A DNA stretch of 64,000 nt from assembly GCA_964604705.1 (NCBI GenBank), contig CAZSAP010000003.1, positions 1-64,000 of the forward strand. Direction: 5' to 3'. Positions 26,751-35,267 of this stretch are shown here, in pieces. The translations under genes and the position numbers were made by a program. Below the pieces are notes generated by a model. That model was not told where the DNA came from and did no database searches. It saw only the letters and a list, made by a program, of their open reading frames with translations. Origin of the DNA: JAAXVQ01 sp964604705 (lineage in GTDB: Bacteria; Oederibacteriota; JAAXVQ01). Position 1 is the first letter of the stretch. The number at the start of each line of letters is the position of its first letter.

Positions 26751-27911
26751 TTATTTTCCTGAAATATCGTGAAACAACGATAGCAATTGCTGTGCTGAAT
26801 TCTTCCAGGTATAGGTCTGTATTTGGCGCTTGCCTTTTTCCACCAATTGTTTCTGCAACGCAGAATCCGCGAGCAAGGATTGGAGCTGGGCCGTGATGTG
26901 CTCCACATTGAGGGGGTCGCAATACATGGCCGCCTCCCCGCATACTTCTGGCAAACTGGCCACATTGGAAACCAAAACCGGGGTGCCGCAAGCCATGGCC
27001 TCAATGGGGGGCAGCCCAAATCCTTCGTACAACGAAGGATAGGCAAAAATATTGGCTGCATTGTACAGTAAGGCAAGTTCATGCACCGAGAGATAGCCCA
27101 AAAAAATAATCTGTTCCCGAGCGCGTGCTATGAGTTCCATGATGGATGCGTTCTTCCAACCTGCAAACCCCGTAAGCACCAACTTGTATTCCTGGCGGAT
27201 AGATTCCGGCAGGCGCAGATAGGCGGTTAAGAGCCGCTCGAGATTTTTCCGAGGTTCGATAGAGCCCACGAACAAAATAAAGCGCTCCGGCAGCTTGTGC
27301 GCGCTCCGAAACTGTTCCACGGTCTCCCGGGGATATTCCCGAAAGAGCGAAGCATCGTACCCCATGTAAATGACCCTCACGCGATCCGGGGCAATCCGCA
27401 ACTCACGCACAACTTCTTCCTTTATAAAGTGGGAGTCGGTGGTGATGACGTCCGATTTAACCACCCGTGGAAAAAAAGTGCGTTTGAAATACTTAACGCG
27501 ATCGTCCGGATGCCACTCCGGATGGTGGTGGAACGAAAGATCGTGCACGGTGGTAATCAAGTGTTTAGCATGAATGCCTGCCGGAATATAATTGGGCTCA
27601 TAGTACACATCAAAATTCATCTTAAACGAAAGTGCATTATTATACCGTTCAATTACGCTTTTAGAAAATTCTCCAAGAAAGGGGATTTTCTTCACCATGG
27701 ACTTGGAGCGTTGCAGCGTGATGAATTGCATTTCGTTATCTATATTTCCGGGTTCTTGTGAGCTTTGCAGGCGAGTGGAATAGTACCCGTAGTAAAACGT
27801 GTACCGGTTGACCGTATCCAAGTCCAACAGGGATTGCGAAATATTGAAAATGCAATTGCCTACACCCGTCTGCGTTGAGAGCAACGGAATGGCGTTGATG
27901 ATAATGTGCAT
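26751..27911 (-). CDS. Glycosyltransferase family 4
   Basis: 386 residues, GT-B fold. The sequence starts MHIIINAIPLLSTQTGVGNC. The donor domain shows FILFVGSIEPRKNLERLL, VLTGFAGWKN and the nucleotide-sugar motif YPSLYEGFGLPPIEAMACG, with the EX7E glutamates. It resembles mannosyltransferases of O-antigen clusters. Its start overlaps the preceding stop (TAATG), so it is coupled to the gene at 27911-29227. It is the last of four successive GT4 genes. Confidence 0.92.
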   Translation of the reverse strand: MHIIINAIPLLSTQTGVGNCIFNISQSLLDLDTVNRYTFYYGYYSTRLQSSQEPGNIDNEMQFITLQRSKSMVKKIPFLGEFSKSVIERYNNALSFKMNFDVYYEPNYIPAGIHAKHLITTVHDLSFHHHPEWHPDDRVKYFKRTFFPRVVKSDVITTDSHFIKEEVVRELRIAPDRVRVIYMGYDASLFREYPRETVEQFRSAHKLPERFILFVGSIEPRKNLERLLTAYLRLPESIRQEYKLVLTGFAGWKNASIMELIARAREQIIFLGYLSVHELALLYNAANIFAYPSLYEGFGLPPIEAMACGTPVLVSNVASLPEVCGEAAMYCDPLNVEHITAQLQSLLADSALQKQLVEKGKRQIQTYTWKNSAQQLLSLFHDISGK

Positions 27912-29227
27912 TATTCGTCCCCCAGTAAAGTGGACATTTTTTGGGTGATGATCGCACAGATCTCCATGTTGGGTAGAACATGCATCGCGGACAATTCGCG
28001 GCCCACACGATCAACCAATTGCAGTTCCGGTTTTTTACGATCCATCTCTAAAAGAAAATCATTAAAATCGTTTTGATACTTAGTTACATTGAACTGTTCT
28101 CGAGCAAAGTGCAATGCCTGATCCCCCAAGGATTCTCGATAATGTGCTTCCTCCACGACGCGTTGGAGTGCCCCACCTACGCCCTGCCAACCATGGGCTG
28201 GCTCCACTTTTACGACACACTCATCGGGCAGTTCACTGTAACAACCTGTATTGGATACGATTGTAGCTTTGCCAAAATACAACTGTTCAACCAAAGACCA
28301 AGAGGCCCCTTCAATGGCCGGAAAACGCAAATTCATAAAAATATCAGTATTCCGCATATAGGCATACAACGCTTCATCGTTTTGGTATCCCAAAAACCTT
28401 ACGGTATTTTGCAATTTATACTTTTTAACAAGTTTATTCAATTTAGCGGAATAGGGTGCATGCACATGTGGCCCGATGACAACATAGGTTAATTTTTTAG
28501 CCAAACTTGGATTTTGCCCCAAGGCCATTAGGGTTTGATCAATACATTTGTTGGGGTTCACGTGTCCTAAAGTAAGCATCATCAACCGGTCCCCAGGAAC
28601 GTCCAGCGCCTGCCTAGATAACGCCGTTTTTTTAAGTATGTCATTATTCAAGGGTGCAGGGAGATACACAACTCCCACCGGACCTAGAAAAGACTCTTTG
28701 ACATGCGAACAAAAAAAACGTGAATGAACGACAACACCTTTAGCACCTGCCATGGCCTTTTCAAACAGTGGATACTGAATAACCTCATCGGTTTCCCAAA
28801 TGGGCGTACGGCGAAATTTCATGGATTCAAGACCGATTCGAGACGCGGATTCCCCATAATAAAATGCCATATCCTTTAGATATTGCGCCTCACCTTGACC
28901 AAAATAATACCCCGCAAAAAAATGATGCATGACAAAATCATGCAAAATAACAATACCCGGATGCCGTTGCGAGAGGTTGAAAATTTTTTTATGAAACTCC
29001 AGATAATTCCCGAGGTTATAAACACAATAATCATATCCTGAAAGTGTATCCCCGTACTCCAGTTCATCCGAAAAGGGAATAACCTTGAGTGATGTGGTCA
29101 AACGTTCATCGGTATCAGCCACCCAAAGGTGTACCTCGTGCGTCTTGGCTAATTCCTCTGTGACAATCCGGCTGTATTTACCAATTGCGCTTTTTACGGA
29201 GAAGGGTGTAAACCAGGCAATTTTCAT
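27911..29227 (-). CDS. Glycosyltransferase family 4
   Basis: 438 residues, GT-B fold, beginning MKIAWFTPFSVKSAIGKYSR. Supporting motifs are MLTLGHVNPNKCIDQTLMAL, VIGPHVHAPY and FMNLRFPAIEGASWSLVEQLYFGKA, split here as NLRFPAIEGAS and LVEQLYFGKA. The C-terminal ~55 residues extend beyond the usual GT4 core. It overlaps its upstream neighbour by 4 nt and its downstream neighbour by 1 nt, showing an operon of four transferases. The acceptor and donor are unknown. Confidence 0.9.
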   Translation of the reverse strand: MKIAWFTPFSVKSAIGKYSRIVTEELAKTHEVHLWVADTDERLTTSLKVIPFSDELEYGDTLSGYDYCVYNLGNYLEFHKKIFNLSQRHPGIVILHDFVMHHFFAGYYFGQGEAQYLKDMAFYYGESASRIGLESMKFRRTPIWETDEVIQYPLFEKAMAGAKGVVVHSRFFCSHVKESFLGPVGVVYLPAPLNNDILKKTALSRQALDVPGDRLMMLTLGHVNPNKCIDQTLMALGQNPSLAKKLTYVVIGPHVHAPYSAKLNKLVKKYKLQNTVRFLGYQNDEALYAYMRNTDIFMNLRFPAIEGASWSLVEQLYFGKATIVSNTGCYSELPDECVVKVEPAHGWQGVGGALQRVVEEAHYRESLGDQALHFAREQFNVTKYQNDFNDFLLEMDRKKPELQLVDRVGRELSAMHVLPNMEICAIITQKMSTLLGDE

Positions 29228-30261
29228 CCCGCCAACCTCCCGATAACATTGTCCCAGGTGATGTTCATCGAGAGCAGTCGTTCCATACCGGCCTCGCCCA
29301 TGGCTTGCGCATGCTTCTTGTCCAAATATAATTTGTCCATGGCTTCCGCAATGGCTTTGGCATCCGGGGCGACCATGTATCCGGTCTCGTTATCAATGAC
29401 TACATCCTTGGTCCCACCCGAATCCGTACAGGTAATAACCGGTTTCTTAGAATGATAGGCCTCTAATGTCACATACCCATACGAATCTTCGTCGTAAGGA
29501 ATATAGATATTACCCAAAGCGCTGGCAAACCACCTGGCTTTTTCTTCTTGAGATATGAAGGTATGTAAAAGTTTTACCTTCGAACCCAGATTATTTTTCT
29601 CAATAAGCGATTGCACAAACTGCAATTCCTCGGCATTGTCCGGGCTGCCGGCCACCACCAGTTTCACATCTGTCCGGGTGTACTTCATACTCTCAATGGC
29701 CAGATGCTGCCGCTTGGTACGATTGATGCGGCTGGGATAGAAAATATAATCCTTATACTCCGCACAATGAAACAAATGCGCGTCCATCAAGGGAGGAAAC
29801 AGAACCGCAGAATCCAAACCGCTGTATTTTTTTAAGCGATCCGAAACGACCTGATTGTTGGTGTAAATTGCCTTGGCCTCAGGCAGAAAACTTTTATCCG
29901 CGTGTACAATCGCCTCGCGAATACGCAGTCCTTCCGAGGTTTTCGGAATGCAATTGTAAGGAGTCTCCCACATATCGTACGCCTGGCGAAACTGGTGCAG
30001 CATCCAAAGCACTTTGTTTGAATGCGGAATATAAAATGCAGGAAATTTCAAAGCCACAACGCGATCCACATTGTCCAAATGCATAAGCCGGCAAGCCAGC
30101 ATATGCTCTAAAATACTGTTGGGCGGATGCCACTTAAACGGGATACGAATAACCATGGCCTGATGCCCATACTCTTTGAATTTATCACACAAGCTATCGG
30201 CTAAAAATTCTGCGCCCCCATATAGAAATGGTACGCAATTGTTAACAATAGCTATTTTCAT
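29224..30261 (-). CDS. Glycosyltransferase family 4, tandem paralogue A
   Basis: 345 residues, GT-B fold. It starts MKIAIVNNCVPFLYGGAEFL, and the C-terminal domain has FYPSRINRTKRQHLAIESM and SKKPVITCTDSGGTKDVV. The gene is clearly related along its length to the next upstream gene (30258-31292): both share the NKV.W..H..R.AYD.W.TP segment, EGL.IRE, and KPVITCTDSGG. The two overlap by 4 nt, so this is a tandem duplication within an operon that has since diverged. Confidence 0.92.
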   Translation of the reverse strand: MKIAIVNNCVPFLYGGAEFLADSLCDKFKEYGHQAMVIRIPFKWHPPNSILEHMLACRLMHLDNVDRVVALKFPAFYIPHSNKVLWMLHQFRQAYDMWETPYNCIPKTSEGLRIREAIVHADKSFLPEAKAIYTNNQVVSDRLKKYSGLDSAVLFPPLMDAHLFHCAEYKDYIFYPSRINRTKRQHLAIESMKYTRTDVKLVVAGSPDNAEELQFVQSLIEKNNLGSKVKLLHTFISQEEKARWFASALGNIYIPYDEDSYGYVTLEAYHSKKPVITCTDSGGTKDVVIDNETGYMVAPDAKAIAEAMDKLYLDKKHAQAMGEAGMERLLSMNITWDNVIGRLAG

Positions 30262-31292
30262 GCCAGCAACCTCTCAAGGGTATGCTCCCAGCCAATATTA
30301 AGCACACCACATTTTTCCTTACCGGCTTTCCCCATCTCAACCGCCCGTTTTTTATCATCGTAGAGTGCATCCAATTGCTCCGCAATCGCCTGCGGCTCGG
30401 GTGCGGCTACAAGTCCTGTAATTGTGTGATCCACAAATTCCAAGGGACCGCCGGAATCCGTACAAGTGATCACGGGTTTTTCGGAACGAAAGGCTTCCAG
30501 TGTGACATACCCGTAATCTTCATCGAAGGGTAAAAACAATACACCCAACGACTGTGAGAGCATTTCCACTTTTTCCGCCGATGAAATCCAGCGGTCCATA
30601 ATTTTCACTTTAGATTCGAGTCCATGTTCGGCCACCATGTGTTTTATATGTTCTAGTTCGCTGGCGATATCCGGCATACCCGCAATGACTAATTTAACCT
30701 TGGATTTTACATACCGCATACTTTCGACAGCCAAACGCTGACGTTTGCCCAAGGTTATTCGACTGGGAAAGAAAACATAATCACCACAATCTCCAGCATG
30801 AAACGGTTCTTCATCCAGCAGTGGCGGATAAATAACTTCCGATCTCAATCCATTGAACGTTTGCAACCTTTGAGAGACCCGCTTAGAAATAGAAAAAACA
30901 GCTTTCGCCTCACTCAACGCGCGCTGATCATTCTTAATTATGCATTCCCTTATCTTCAACCCTTCCGGGGTATTGGGAATATCCTGAAACGGAGTGTCCC
31001 ATAGATCATACGCACCTCGATGATGGTGCAAAAACCAAACCACTTTATTAGGATGAGAAATTAAATAGCTCGGTGTACGCAAAGCAATCATGCATTCACC
31101 GTGATCCGCCACATCGAGCATTTGCAACGCCAACATTTGCTCCAACATGGTCGCGTAGTTCGGACAGAAAGGCAACTTGAGAACTTCGGTCGTGTGGCCA
31201 GCTTTTTGCAAGTTCTTACACAAAGAATCAACAATAAACGTGCCGCCGCCCTCAATAAACGGAACAATCGTGCTGACGATCAACACTTTCAT
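30258..31292 (-). CDS. Glycosyltransferase family 4, tandem paralogue B
   Basis: 344 residues, GT-B fold, starting MKVLIVSTIVPFIEGGGTFI. Donor-domain motifs are FFPSRITLGKRQRLAVESM, LVIAGMPD and SEKPVITCTDSGGPLEFV. It is the paralogue of the gene at 29224-30261 and overlaps it by 4 nt. The upstream PLP aminotransferase gene also overlaps it by 4 nt, so an amino-sugar synthesis step is co-expressed with this transferase. Confidence 0.92.
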   Translation of the reverse strand: MKVLIVSTIVPFIEGGGTFIVDSLCKNLQKAGHTTEVLKLPFCPNYATMLEQMLALQMLDVADHGECMIALRTPSYLISHPNKVVWFLHHHRGAYDLWDTPFQDIPNTPEGLKIRECIIKNDQRALSEAKAVFSISKRVSQRLQTFNGLRSEVIYPPLLDEEPFHAGDCGDYVFFPSRITLGKRQRLAVESMRYVKSKVKLVIAGMPDIASELEHIKHMVAEHGLESKVKIMDRWISSAEKVEMLSQSLGVLFLPFDEDYGYVTLEAFRSEKPVITCTDSGGPLEFVDHTITGLVAAPEPQAIAEQLDALYDDKKRAVEMGKAGKEKCGVLNIGWEHTLERLLA

Positions 31293-32404
31293 TGCATGAG
31301 TCCTTTACATAAAACCGTAATCTGCTGAGCAATATAATCGATATCCTCTTGAGTTAGCTTGCCGTGTGTAGGCAAGTTTATACCTCGCGACGCCAAATCA
31401 GTAGCCACGGGGTAGGGTCCCGCCGGTTCAAAATACGGCGGCATCTCGTGCATGGGATAAAACACTGGACGGGTCTCAACTCCTACTTCCGCCAGTTTCC
31501 GCATAAACTCATCTCGGTTAAACGGTACGCGTTTTTTTAGAAGAATAGAAAACATCCAGTAAGTATGCCGCGCCCACGTTTGCTCATGTTGAAAATCAAG
31601 ATACTCACTCAAGCCCGCCAAAGATTTTAAATAACCGGCGGCAATTTCGCGACGCTTCTGCAAATGAACATCCATGTTTTCCAACTGCGCCAAGCCAATG
31701 GCCGCCGCCACGTTGGTCATGCGATAGTTATATCCGACAATCGGAAACCAATACCGGCGTTTTGGATCCATACCCTGCCCCTTGAGCAGGCGCATTTTTT
31801 CCGCCAACGCATCGTCGTTGGTAACGACCATGCCGCCTTCACCAGTTGTGATCACCTTGTTTCCAAAAAAACTGAACGTACCCACATGCCCAACACTCCC
31901 GGCTTTTTTCCCCTTATACAAAGCACCATGCGCTTCGGCTGCGTCTTCTATCACAAAAAGGTTGTGTTTTTTTGCTAGGGCCATAATCGGATCCATGTCC
32001 ACCGGGTGTCCATACAGTGGAACGACAATAATCCCTCGGGTCTTTGATGTAAGCTTGGCTTCAATCTTGGCCGGGTCAATGTTCCAGGTGTCCGGTTCAC
32101 TGTCTACAAACACAGGTGTAGCGCCGCAGTACTTCACCGCATTGGCAGAGGCTATGTAGGTCAGTGTCGGTACAATGACTTCGTCTCCGGGTTTTAAGTC
32201 GTAGGCCAAAAGTGGCAAATGGATGGCCACAGTACCATTGGCGCACGAGAGGGCATGCTTCACGCCACAGAAAGCGGCAAACGCTTCCTCAAATGCCTGA
32301 ATGTATTTTCCGATGGAGGAGATCCACCCGGTCTCCAGACAATCCATCACATATTCTTTTTCCTTGCCGTCAAACACCGGACTGGCCACTGAAATCTTTC
32401 GCAT
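31289..32404 (-). CDS. DegT/DnrJ/EryC1/StrS aminotransferase (sugar aminotransferase)
   Basis: About 371 residues. Family motifs are visible: DCLETGWISSIGKYIQAFE, FVDSEPDTWNIDP, EDAAEAHGALYKGKKAG, and the PLP-lysine segment FFGNKVITTGEGG. It converts a nucleotide-linked keto-sugar to an amino-sugar using PLP and glutamate. ATG 32404 follows AAGGTGAG. It heads an operon with four GT4 genes downstream. The sequence is closest in style to GDP-perosamine synthase-like enzymes (SVASPVFDGKE...GWISS), but the exact substrate cannot be fixed. Confidence 0.92.
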   Translation of the reverse strand: MRKISVASPVFDGKEKEYVMDCLETGWISSIGKYIQAFEEAFAAFCGVKHALSCANGTVAIHLPLLAYDLKPGDEVIVPTLTYIASANAVKYCGATPVFVDSEPDTWNIDPAKIEAKLTSKTRGIIVVPLYGHPVDMDPIMALAKKHNLFVIEDAAEAHGALYKGKKAGSVGHVGTFSFFGNKVITTGEGGMVVTNDDALAEKMRLLKGQGMDPKRRYWFPIVGYNYRMTNVAAAIGLAQLENMDVHLQKRREIAAGYLKSLAGLSEYLDFQHEQTWARHTYWMFSILLKKRVPFNRDEFMRKLAEVGVETRPVFYPMHEMPPYFEPAGPYPVATDLASRGINLPTHGKLTQEDIDYIAQQITVLCKGLMQ

Positions 32405-32449
32405 TTCACTCACCTTTTCTATGTTTATCCTAATGTACATCGGCCTTTA

Positions 32450-33430
32450 TTATTTATAGGCGATAATGGCATAACCTTGAAACCCAAACAACAATTCATT
32501 GAGTTTCCTTACATTTTCATCCGTCCCCTTTAACTTTTGTTGTTCACTTACATCCCCATAATAATGAAGCGTTATATCTTTAAACTTTGCCGTTTTCACA
32601 AAGAATTCTAACGTAACCGGAGGAATAGGTTTGTGATGCGACGGGTCGATGTAAAAACTACGTAATGAAAAAAAACTATAGGGATTGACCGTTTCCAAAA
32701 TCAAACAGCCCCCTTGACGAACTTTCACATACGCCATATCGAGCAATTCGCTCAAGTAATCAACATCCAGGTGCTCTGCAACTTGAAACGCAACTACACC
32801 GATAAGCGAATCATTTTTTTCTTTTCCAAGAACACTCAACGCATCGCCTAACTTGACGTTCAGGTTCAACCGTTCACACGCCTCTATATTGGCCGCATTT
32901 ACATCCACACCCACACCGGGGATTTTTTGTTCCTTAAGCAACTCCAAAAATTCGCCACGTCCACAACCCAAATCCAAAAGATACTCGCCCGAAGTATTGT
33001 CAAACGCCTTCTGAATCCAGGGCAAATACGCTATCTGTGATTCTCGGATGGATTCTCGAGAACCCCGAAAATAATTTTCAAATGCATAATAATCAAACGA
33101 TACTTTATTTTCATTAACCCGAACTAAGCTTTCAGCCAAGTGTGTCCCATGCCCGATAACCCGCGGAATCATTTTCTCATCCGAATTCCCAATTTGCAAT
33201 TGTTCTAATTTTTCATTTGTTTTTTTTATCTCAAAAACGAGCTTATGGTATTTTTCGAACTCCATATCTTCCATCTTTTTTATACGGGCTTTGTCTTCTT
33301 CAACTTGCATTTGCAATTGCTTTACCGTCTTCGCCATTGCATAAAAACGTGTTGGGATTTTAAATATACGGTAAATTCCCGTAAATGGTTTTAGTAAGCT
33401 TCGCCACCCTTTTTTTTCGTTAAAATTCAC
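32450..33430 (-). CDS. SAM-dependent methyltransferase with N-terminal coiled coil
   Basis: 326 residues. A basic N-terminus (RIFKIPTRFYAMAKTVKQLQ, ~21-40) leads into a coiled coil (~35-78). A class I methyltransferase domain follows, with LDLGCGRGEFLELL as the SAM motif and FQVAEHLDVDYLSELLDM. The segment YFRGSRESIRESQ is typical of methyltransferases in O-antigen clusters. The start appears to be GTG. The N-terminal module recurs at the C-terminus of the protein at 56577-57230. It may modify a sugar or the chain end. Confidence 0.87.
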   Translation of the reverse strand: MNFNEKKGWRSLLKPFTGIYRIFKIPTRFYAMAKTVKQLQMQVEEDKARIKKMEDMEFEKYHKLVFEIKKTNEKLEQLQIGNSDEKMIPRVIGHGTHLAESLVRVNENKVSFDYYAFENYFRGSRESIRESQIAYLPWIQKAFDNTSGEYLLDLGCGRGEFLELLKEQKIPGVGVDVNAANIEACERLNLNVKLGDALSVLGKEKNDSLIGVVAFQVAEHLDVDYLSELLDMAYVKVRQGGCLILETVNPYSFFSLRSFYIDPSHHKPIPPVTLEFFVKTAKFKDITLHYYGDVSEQQKLKGTDENVRKLNELLFGFQGYAIIAYK

Positions 33431-33591
33431 GTGTGTATAACTCTCCCAATTTTTAATGCAGGCACCATTTATAAAAACTCAAACCATCCCAATAACCACT
33501 GCCACAATCTATTTGCATTATTATAAAATCCATCTCGGCTGGGCTTTACTATGAAAATTCATCATTCGGGTTATTAAAAGACGGATTATGC

Positions 33592-34218
33592 TTACATTTT
33601 CTTTAACACCTTTGCCGGTACACCTACAGCCAAAACACAACTAGGGAGTTCTTTCACAACTGTAGTCCCGGCGCCTAAAACACACCATTCGCCAATCGTC
33701 ATTTTCGGGATCACGTTACACCCCACACCTAAAAAAGTCCCCTCACCCACACTGACGTTTCCGGCTGTATGTGTTCCCGGTGCGAGGTGACAGGCTTTTC
33801 CAATAATACAATCATGATCTACCGTAACACCCGTATTGATGATGGCATAATCCCCAACAACTGAATCCGGGTTGATTACCGCCCCGGCCATTATGGCTAC
33901 ACCCTTCCCCAGTTTTACCGAGGATGCAACCGCAGAAAACGGATGAATTGCGTTTATTAATGTAAATCCCATTGCTTCTAGTCCACCCGCGATTTTGGCT
34001 CGCAACCGGTTATCGCCAATGGCCACAAACGCATGTCGGATGCCTTCTTCATACAACATAGGTAGCCGAGCGTCATCCCCAAGTACGGCAAGATCCAGTA
34101 CCCTATCACAATCTTTGTCTGCGGTAATACACCCTACAAGTTCAATTTCACGATTGAACCGCAAAATATCGATTATAACTTTGGCATGTCCCCCAGATCC
34201 GATGACGATAGCTTTCAT
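33592..34218 (-). CDS. NeuD/PglD-family sugar O/N-acetyltransferase
   Basis: About 208 residues. The N-terminal Rossmann-like part (IVIGSGGHAKVIID) is followed by a left-handed beta-helix of hexapeptide repeats (VVGDYAIINTGVTVDHDC, GNVSVGEGTFLGVGCNVIP). The catalytic His lies in VDHDC. This architecture is typical of PglD and NeuD, acetyl-CoA-dependent enzymes acting on UDP-amino sugars or sialic-acid-like sugars. ATG 34218 has GGTGGG upstream. Flanking gaps hold no further gene, and the 161-nt stretch upstream to 33431 shows nothing recognisable. Confidence 0.9.
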   Translation of the reverse strand: MKAIVIGSGGHAKVIIDILRFNREIELVGCITADKDCDRVLDLAVLGDDARLPMLYEEGIRHAFVAIGDNRLRAKIAGGLEAMGFTLINAIHPFSAVASSVKLGKGVAIMAGAVINPDSVVGDYAIINTGVTVDHDCIIGKACHLAPGTHTAGNVSVGEGTFLGVGCNVIPKMTIGEWCVLGAGTTVVKELPSCVLAVGVPAKVLKKM

Positions 34219-34324
34219 TTCACGGTTCCCACCTTGTTTTATATGTGGCTTGCTTCTCATCTTTCAAGCTAAGCTACAACCAGAATTACACCTGAATTAT
34301 GTGTATCGCTCTCAGGTTATTTAA

Positions 34325-35110
34325 TTATTTATAAAACACAGTTGCCATTAATTTATGCCAAGCACTTGACCCTATGTAGTTCGCACCACCCGTACTTTCA
34401 ATTAGTTCAACCGTATAAGTAATTCCAGCAAAGACGGGTTGGGCACACTGAAGCGCATAAGGAATTTCAGTATCCGTATTGAACGATTTCATCATTACTC
34501 CGTCGGCTTTAACAGCATTTATATATAAGCCTGGAACCAGGTAAAAATTCACATTGGCACCACTCTCAAAATATCCTTTTCCCCAAACAAATAGCACTCC
34601 ATCTTGTGCGGGAGTTACAGTCAACGCAGCGGCCACCAAAGTCTGACTTGCTGCAGAAAAAGTTAAGTTGGCACCCGATGTATACCATGTCTTTGTAGCT
34701 GCATTATCTGCTAATTTTTCTGTAGCAATACTTTTATTAGGCACATTGAGCGCATAAGGCACACTGTTCAAAGGTTGACGGGGAGTCATTTCCGAATCAC
34801 TTCCCACCTTTACTCCCACCCAATAGGGTTTGTTAAAATCAACTGCCACAGAAAAGGCTGTTCCGGAACCCAGCACAATATTAAAATAGCCGTTTTTCGT
34901 AGTAACAGAAAAAAGATCCGACCAAATCGAAGCCCCTTCAACCGCTGTGGATGAATCGTACAAACGAACCACCACCGAGTAACTCGCATCGGTCACAGGA
35001 TTTCCGGATATATCCGTCAACCGCCCCTGATAATTAATGGTTTTGGGCACCTCAGCCCAGACCCAGCTCGCAATACCGACCAAGCACAAAACCAATATGA
35101 TTTTCCGCAT
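34325..35110 (-). CDS. Secreted protein, paralogue of 58808-59617
   Basis: 261 residues with a signal peptide (LVLCLVGIASWVWA). An N-terminal module has INYQGRLTDISGNPVTDASY, TTKNGYFNIVLGSG and MTPRQPLNSVPYALNV. The same three landmarks occur in the secreted protein at 58808-59617. The C-terminal ~130 residues differ and look like a beta-rich head without a family I recognise. GGAGG precedes the ATG. A TATAAT about 34 nt upstream could be its -10 box, with a weak -35. Surface fibre or adhesin function is a guess. Confidence 0.8.
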   Translation of the reverse strand: MRKIILVLCLVGIASWVWAEVPKTINYQGRLTDISGNPVTDASYSVVVRLYDSSTAVEGASIWSDLFSVTTKNGYFNIVLGSGTAFSVAVDFNKPYWVGVKVGSDSEMTPRQPLNSVPYALNVPNKSIATEKLADNAATKTWYTSGANLTFSAASQTLVAAALTVTPAQDGVLFVWGKGYFESGANVNFYLVPGLYINAVKADGVMMKSFNTDTEIPYALQCAQPVFAGITYTVELIESTGGANYIGSSAWHKLMATVFYK

Positions 35111-35267
35111 TGTTCCTCCAGTTTGTCCTGAATCTGAATTTCATTATAAAATTCTTTAGTCTTTTTTAAACGCTTGGCTGATGCACCCAGACCACAAAAA
35201 ACTCATTTCATACCTACTCCCTAGAGTCATTGGTCTTTCACTAGAACCACCAACCTAATTTCAGCCA

